Origin: an uncultured Rubrivivax sp.
GTDB taxonomy: Bacteria > Pseudomonadota > Gammaproteobacteria > Burkholderiales > Burkholderiaceae_C
Length of the DNA: 10,243 bases
NCBI GenBank assembly: GCA_937967345.1
Contig: CALBTN010000280.1
Span: 1 to 10,243 of the forward strand
Direction of reading: 5' to 3'
Position 1 is the stretch's first letter. The number at the start of each line of letters is the position of its first letter. Of the stretch, positions 6,628-10,243 are shown piece by piece. The translations under genes and the position numbers were made by a program. The notes beneath the pieces were generated by a model. That model had not been told where the DNA came from, did not search any database, and saw nothing but the letters and a program-made list of their open reading frames with translations.

Positions 6628-6666
6628 GCGCCGCCCCGGCACGGCAGCCCAGAAGCAGGCGGTGTA

Positions 6667-6702
6667 CCGGCGCACGCCGGCAGCCGCTGCCGGGCCGGCC
6701 CG
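6667..6702. repeat. Cluster of three overlapping or abutting inverted repeats between yceI and the acyltransferase gene
   Basis: Three perfect inverted repeats lie within 36 bp: CCGGCG-CA-CGCCGG (6667-6680), CCGGCAG-CCG-CTGCCGG (6677-6693) and CGGGCCGGCCCG (6691-6702). The first two share bases and cannot form together. No T-run follows. They could end the yceI transcript or regulate the next gene, or be chance in GC-rich DNA. Confidence 0.35.
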
Positions 6703-6727
6703 CTTCGCTGCCGTGCGCGCCCGACGT

Positions 6728-6733
6728 TACAGT
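6728..6733 (+). promoter_or_regulatory. Possible -10 element (TACAGT) just before the acyltransferase start
   Basis: TACAGT matches TATAAT at four of six positions and ends 6 nt before the ATG at 6740, which would put transcription start on or next to the start codon. There is no SD upstream of that ATG, in keeping with a leaderless mRNA. The -35 region is poor, so this is tentative. Confidence 0.25.
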
Positions 6734-6739
6734 GCCGTG

Positions 6740-7786
6740 ATGGCGCAGCGCTCGTGGCTCATCGACGGACTCAAGGTCGGCGCCTCGCAGCTGATCGTGC
6801 TGCATCACCTCGCGCGTTATGCGCCGATGGCCGAACTGGTGGCGCCCGATTGGCCCAGGCTGAGTGCGTGGCTGGCTGATGAAGCGCGCTACGTGGTGCA
6901 GCTGTTCCTGGTGGTCGGCGGCTTTCTCGCCGCGCAGGGCCTGGCGCAGCGCGAGCACGGCCTGATGCGGCTGCTGCTGCAGCGCGCCGTGCGCCTGGTG
7001 CCGATGCTGGCGGTGGCGTTGCTGGCGGTGCTGCTGTCCAGCGCGTGGCTGCCGGCGGGGCGCTGGCCCGATTGGGTCAGCCCCTGGCCCAGCGCGGGCG
7101 TGCTGGCCGCGCACCTGCTGCTGCTGCAGGATGTGCTGGGCATCGATTCGCTGTCGGCCGGCGCGTGGTACGTGGCGATCGATCTGCAGTGTTATGCGTT
7201 GCTGGCGGCCGGCGCGGTGCTGCTGCACCGCCACCCCGAGCGGCCGCTGTGGCAGTCGCCGCTGCCCTGGGCGGTGGCGGCGCTGACGCTGGCTTCGATC
7301 GCCTGGTTCAACCGCAACGCCGCGTTCGAGGCCTGGGCGCCGTACTTCTTCGGCGCCTATGGGCTTGGCGCGTTGGCCGCCTGGGCTCGGCGCTCGCGCG
7401 CGCTGGCGCTGCTGTTCACGCTGGTTTGCGTGGTGCAACTGGCGCTGGCGTGGTTCGAGCCGCGGCCGCGCGGCGTGGCCGCCTGTCTGACTGCCGCCGC
7501 GCTGCTGACGCTGGCCTCGCGCCGGGCCACGATCGGCGGGTGCACGCGCTGGCTGGCGGATGCAGCCGATGCCTGCTACGGCGTGTTCGTCATCCACTAC
7601 GCGGTCATCGTCGCGGCCACCGCGCTGTGGCTGCGTCTCGATCTGCGCTCGGTACCCGCCGCGTACGGCCTGCTGCTGCTCGCCTGGGCAGCCAGCCTGG
7701 CGGCAGGCGCAGCGCTGCACCAGCGCGTCGGTGTGCCGCTGTCGCGCGTGCCCTGGGCGCGCCTGCCGCGTGTTGGCGCGACCTGA
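6740..7786 (+). CDS. Acyltransferase family 3 integral membrane protein
   Basis: Hydrophobic protein of 348 residues with about ten predicted membrane segments. It fits the acyltransferase-3 (OafA/NodX-like) family, which O-acylates sugars of LPS, capsule or small glycans from the cytoplasmic side of the inner membrane. The N-terminal pattern WLIDGLKVGASQLIVLHHL (residues 6-24) contains the family's conserved His region, followed by VVQLFLVVGGFLAAQGL (about 52-68), basic RAVRLVPM, and GAWYVAIDLQCYALLA, matching the family's WYL-E-FYL segment. The C-terminal segment CYGVFVIHYAVIV (about 279-291) is the usual penultimate helix. I chose ATG 6740 because it begins right before the first helix; a GTG at 6662 would add an unsupported Arg/Ala-rich stretch running through the inverted-repeat cluster. 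Donor and acceptor are unknown. Acting on the polysaccharide made with the upstream UDP-sugar genes is possible but unproven. Confidence 0.8.
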   Translation: MAQRSWLIDGLKVGASQLIVLHHLARYAPMAELVAPDWPRLSAWLADEARYVVQLFLVVGGFLAAQGLAQREHGLMRLLLQRAVRLVPMLAVALLAVLLSSAWLPAGRWPDWVSPWPSAGVLAAHLLLLQDVLGIDSLSAGAWYVAIDLQCYALLAAGAVLLHRHPERPLWQSPLPWAVAALTLASIAWFNRNAAFEAWAPYFFGAYGLGALAAWARRSRALALLFTLVCVVQLALAWFEPRPRGVAACLTAAALLTLASRRATIGGCTRWLADAADACYGVFVIHYAVIVAATALWLRLDLRSVPAAYGLLLLAWAASLAAGAALHQRVGVPLSRVPWARLPRVGAT

Positions 7787-7875
7787 GCGGGGCGAGGACC
7801 AGCACCGCGCCGCCAGCACCGGCCAGGAGCCTTGGGCGCGGCTGCTCGAGCGCGTCGTGCGCAGCGGCTGCATGG

Positions 7876-7895
7876 CGCGGCGCACGCCGCGTTTT
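7876..7895 (+). terminator. Intrinsic terminator after the acyltransferase gene
   Basis: CGCGGCG (7876-7882) and CGCCGCG (7885-7891) form a stem, most likely 6 bp with a GCAC loop, followed directly by TTTT (7892-7895). It lies 90 bp after the acyltransferase stop and before the next operon. The remaining gap to 7966 holds only the palindrome at 7930. Confidence 0.6.
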
Positions 7896-7929
7896 CACCG
7901 ATGGCCGAGGGGGGTTTTGCGTCGAAACT

Positions 7930-7944
7930 TTGCGCGCGGCGCAA
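7930..7944. promoter_or_regulatory. Palindrome TTGCGC-GCG-GCGCAA, candidate operator of the dehydrogenase-TRAP operon
   Basis: TTGCGC (7930-7935) and GCGCAA (7939-7944) form a perfect inverted repeat with a 3-bp spacer, 22 bp before the dehydrogenase ATG. Another TTTGCG half-site lies at 7916-7921, exactly 13 bp before the TTTGCG at 7929-7934. The stretch 7915-7957 is AT-richer than its surroundings, as a promoter would be, but I could not place a confident -10/-35 pair. Confidence 0.4.
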
Positions 7945-7966
7945 TTCAAGAACTAGGGATGCCGCC

Positions 7967-9070
7967 ATGAGGCCAGTCACCGAAACGCTTCAGGTCGACG
8001 CCGCCGTGCTCAGCGCGGCGGGCGCGGCGGCCTTTGCTGCCGCCGGCTGCAGCAGCGGTGAAGCAGCCACAGTGGCGCACGCCCTGGTCGAGGCCAACCT
8101 GTTCGGCCACGACTCGCACGGCATCGGCCTGCTGCCGCGCTACGTGGCCAACCTGCAGCAAGGCATCGCGCGCGCCGGGCAGTCGGTGCGCATCGTTGCC
8201 GACCACGGCGCGCTGATCGGCCTGGACGGCGGCTGCGGCTTCGGCCAGGTACTGGGCGAGCAGGCGATGGCGCTGGCCATCGAGCGCGCCCGCGCGGGTG
8301 GCGTGTGCGTGGTCGGTCTGGCCAACGCGCACCATCTGGCGCGCATCGGCCGCTGGGCCGAGCTGTGCGCTGCCGAAGGCTTTGCCTCGGTGCACTTCGT
8401 CAACGTGTTGTCGCGCCCGCTGGTGGCGCCGTGGGGCGGCAGCGATGCGCGGCTGGCGACCGACCCGTTCTGTGTCGGCGTGCCGCACGAACCGCATCCG
8501 CTGATCCTGGACTTCGCCACCAGCATGGCGGCGATGGGCAAGGCCGACGTCGCGCTGGCCGCCGGCAAGCCGATGGCCGACGGCTTGCTGATGGACGCGG
8601 CGGGGCGCCCGAGCACCGACCCGGCGGTGATGTTCGGCGAGCCGCCAGGCGCGCTGCTGCCCTTCGGCCAGCACAAGGGCTTCGCGCTGGCGGTGATGTG
8701 CGAGCTGCTCGGCGGCGCGCTGTCGGGCGGCCAGGTGCAGCACTGCAATCCGCCGCACAACCCGATGCGCAACAACATGCTGTCGATCGTGTTCGCGCCC
8801 GACAAGCTGGTCACGCGCGAAGCGCTGGCGCGCCAGGTCGGCGAGCTCGCGGCTTGGCTGCGCGGCTCGCCGCTGGCACCGGGCGCGAGCGGCATCTTCC
8901 TGCCGGGCGAGCCCGAGCGGCTGAGCGCGGCGCAACGTTCGCGCCACGGCATCCCGCTGCCGCGGCGCACCGTCGATGCGCTGGCAGCCTGCGCGCGCGG
9001 CCTGGGCGTGGCGGCCTTCGACGCACTCGCTGCCGATGCGCGGTGGCGCAGCGAAGGAGCGCGGCCATGA
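7967..9070 (+). CDS. LDH2-family malate/L-lactate/hydroxycarboxylate dehydrogenase
   Basis: NAD(P)-dependent 2-hydroxyacid dehydrogenase of 367 residues in the LDH2/MDH2 family (PF02615), which has its own fold distinct from classical lactate and malate dehydrogenases. The hallmark HDSHGIGLLPRY (residues 48-59) contains the catalytic-region His48 and His51. Other family features are VVGLANAHHLARIGRW (115-130), the nucleotide-binding LILDFATSMAAMGK (179-192) and LPFGQHKGFALAVMCELLGG (231-250). The AHHL-RIG form resembles the hydroxycarboxylate dehydrogenase YbiC/HcxB group more than ureidoglycolate dehydrogenases; this is my reading by eye. The ATG at 7967 has AGGGA (7955-7959) 7 nt upstream. 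Its stop codon overlaps an ATG (ATGA, 9067-9070), and TRAP carrier genes follow, so it probably oxidises the acid that the carrier imports. The substrate is unknown. Confidence 0.88.
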   Translation: MRPVTETLQVDAAVLSAAGAAAFAAAGCSSGEAATVAHALVEANLFGHDSHGIGLLPRYVANLQQGIARAGQSVRIVADHGALIGLDGGCGFGQVLGEQAMALAIERARAGGVCVVGLANAHHLARIGRWAELCAAEGFASVHFVNVLSRPLVAPWGGSDARLATDPFCVGVPHEPHPLILDFATSMAAMGKADVALAAGKPMADGLLMDAAGRPSTDPAVMFGEPPGALLPFGQHKGFALAVMCELLGGALSGGQVQHCNPPHNPMRNNMLSIVFAPDKLVTREALARQVGELAAWLRGSPLAPGASGIFLPGEPERLSAAQRSRHGIPLPRRTVDALAACARGLGVAAFDALAADARWRSEGARP

Positions 9071-9102
9071 CGGCGCGGCCGCTGCGATGCAAGAGCCGGT
9101 AG
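9067..9102 (+). other. 11-codon mini-ORF overlapping the dctQ start
   Basis: The best SD in this region, GAAGGAG (9053-9059), points to ATG 9067, which overlaps the dehydrogenase stop as ATGA. That frame codes MTARPLRCKSR and stops at TAG 9100-9102, 13 nt past the dctQ ATG at 9087 in another frame. It could couple translation of the dehydrogenase to dctQ, or be the remnant of a start placed out of frame by a 1-bp change or a sequencing error. Confidence 0.3.
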
Positions 9103-9644
9103 CCAGCGCCCCGGCCGAGGTTGGCGCCGGCTTCGGCCCGGCCGGGCGCGTGCTGCTGGCGACCTGCAAGCTGCTGGCGATCATCGGCGGGCTGGTCTTC
9201 GTCGCGCTGGTGGTGATGTCGCTGGTCTCGATCACCGGGCGCAAGTTGTTCTCGGCGCCGGTGCCCGGCGATGTCGAGGTGCTGCAGATGTGTGCGGCGG
9301 CGGCTTCCGCCTGCTTCTTCGCCTACTGCCACCTCGCCCACGGCGACGTCAAGGTCGACTTCTTCACCCACCATCTGCCCGCCGCCAAGGTCGCGGCGTT
9401 GGACGCCTTCGGCTCGCTGCTGGTGGGCCTGTTCGGTGCGCTGCTGGCCTGGCGCACGGCGGCTGGCGCGTTGAGCGTCAAGGAGGCCGGCGAGACCTCG
9501 GCGATCCTCGGCTGGCCGGTGTGGATCGCGCAAGGGCTGATGGTGCCCGGCTTTGCGCTGCTGGCACTGGCCGGCTTCTACATGGTGGGGGTGCAGCTGC
9601 GCACGATTTCGGCGGCACGCGCGAAAGCGAGGGCCACACGGTGA
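9087..9644 (+). CDS. dctQ: TRAP transporter small permease subunit (DctQ type)
   Basis: Inner-membrane protein of 185 residues with four predicted membrane segments (about 24-48, 60-81, 104-123 and 138-163), the standard DctQ layout. Family marks are the first-helix end VSITGRKLFSAPVPGDVEVLQM (about 47-68), the HLAHGDVKVDFFT segment (83-95, equivalent to the common H-x6-D-x-F motif), and GWPVWIAQGLMVPGFALLAL. The subunit joins the large permease to take up an organic acid delivered by a periplasmic DctP protein, driven by an ion gradient. ATG 9087 is the first in-frame start giving a normal length, but no SD directly precedes it; in-frame ATGs at 9036 and 8976 lie deep inside the dehydrogenase gene. 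Its stop overlaps the next start codon (GTGA, 9641-9644). Confidence 0.9.
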   Translation: MQEPVASAPAEVGAGFGPAGRVLLATCKLLAIIGGLVFVALVVMSLVSITGRKLFSAPVPGDVEVLQMCAAAASACFFAYCHLAHGDVKVDFFTHHLPAAKVAALDAFGSLLVGLFGALLAWRTAAGALSVKEAGETSAILGWPVWIAQGLMVPGFALLALAGFYMVGVQLRTISAARAKARATR

Positions 9645-10243
9645 GCGGCACCACCGTCGGCTTCGCCATCTTCGCGGTGATGCTGGCGCTGATGGTGGTG
9701 CGCGTGCCGATCGGCATCGCGATGTTCAGCGTCGGCGCCGGCGGCTACCTGTACCTGACCGGCAACCCCAACGGCTTGCTCGCCTCGCTGAAGAACCTGG
9801 GCTACGCGCGGCTGTCCAACTACGACCTGATCGTGATTCCGCTGTTCCTGCTGATGGGGCAGTTCGCGACCCACGGCGGGCTGTCGAAGTCGCTGTTCCG
9901 CTGCGTGTCGGCCTTCCTCGGCCACCGCAAGGGCGGCGTGGCGATGGCGTCGATCGGTGCCTGCGCCGGCTTCGGCGCGATCTGCGGCTCGTCGCTGGCC
10001 ACCGCCGCGACGATGGGCCAGGTGGCGCTGCCCGAGCTGCGCCGCTTCGGTTATTCGGGCGCACTGGCCACCGGCGCGCTGGCTGCCGGTGGCACGCTGG
10101 GCATCATGATCCCGCCGTCGGTGCCGCTGGTGGTCTACGCCATCCTGACGCAAGAGTCGATCGGCAAGCTGTTCATGGCGGCGGTGCTGCCCGGCATCAT
10201 CGCGATGCTGGGCTACATGCTGGTGGTGCGCCTCATCGTCGGC
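9641..10243 (+). CDS. dctM: TRAP transporter large permease subunit (DctM type), N-terminal part; 3' end outside window
   Basis: The GTG at 9641 overlaps the dctQ stop (GTGA), with GAGGG at 9629-9633 7 nt upstream. The frame stays open for 201 codons to the window end; the full protein should be about 425-450 residues. The N-terminus MSGTTVGFAIFAVMLALMVVRVPIGIAM is the usual first DctM helix with the conserved RVPIGIAM. IPLFLLMGQFATHGGLSK (about 66-83), KGGVAMASIGACAGFGAICGSSLATAATMG (about 96-125) and GALAAGGTLGIMIPPSVPLVVYAI (about 144-167) are strong matches to the conserved DctM core that forms the substrate path. It is the main transport subunit. No periplasmic binding protein gene lies in the window; it may be downstream. 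Neighbouring the LDH2-type dehydrogenase suggests a hydroxy-acid substrate (inference). Confidence 0.94.
   Translation, partial: MSGTTVGFAIFAVMLALMVVRVPIGIAMFSVGAGGYLYLTGNPNGLLASLKNLGYARLSNYDLIVIPLFLLMGQFATHGGLSKSLFRCVSAFLGHRKGGVAMASIGACAGFGAICGSSLATAATMGQVALPELRRFGYSGALATGALAAGGTLGIMIPPSVPLVVYAILTQESIGKLFMAAVLPGIIAMLGYMLVVRLIVG

Noticed and set aside
5746..9244. Long minus-strand frames at 5746-6675, 6611-7885 and 7946-9244
   Set aside because: They lie opposite yceI, the acyltransferase and the dehydrogenase, lack recognisable domains, and cross gene boundaries.

Overview
The window is very GC-rich, densely coded on the + strand only, and made of ordinary chromosomal genes. Gene content points to a betaproteobacterium of the Burkholderiales: a fused FAD/Fe-S oxidoreductase next to a DUF971 gene and ubiE, an EpsD-type lipoprotein, and a TRAP carrier operon. 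This placement is inferred from gene content and base composition, not from a marker gene. I see no tRNA, rRNA, CRISPR array, insertion sequence or phage gene.

Region 1 (1-2371) is a tight operon-like run: the 3' end of a large oxidoreductase with two cysteine-rich CCG domains, a DUF971 protein, and UbiE, the C-methyltransferase of ubiquinone/menaquinone synthesis. Gaps are about 20 bp and each downstream gene has its own Shine-Dalgarno (SD) sequence.

Region 2 (2372-5835) concerns surface polysaccharide. It holds an EpsD-like periplasmic lipoprotein with SurA-type architecture, then a UDP-glucuronate 4-epimerase-like protein and a TviB/WbpO-type nucleotide sugar 6-dehydrogenase 26 bp apart. 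The 137-bp gap before the epimerase carries a hairpin, a possible -10 element and an 18-bp perfect palindrome close to the start codon. No glycosyltransferase, polymerase or export gene is present, so this looks like a precursor-supply cassette working with an export locus elsewhere.

Region 3 (5836-7895) has two apparently separate genes: a secreted YceI-family protein and a multi-membrane acyltransferase-3 protein. The second ends in a good intrinsic terminator.

Region 4 (7896-10243) is the start of a catabolic operon: a malate/lactate (LDH2-type) dehydrogenase, then the small (DctQ) and large (DctM, cut by the window end) TRAP permease subunits. Genes overlap or nearly touch. A 15-bp palindrome upstream is a candidate operator. 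The expected role is uptake and oxidation of a hydroxy-acid, but the substrate cannot be read from the sequence.

I found no clearly new system. The points most worth a second look are the palindromic leader of the epimerase gene, the mismatch between the expected substrates of the dehydrogenase and epimerase, and the odd translation start of dctQ.
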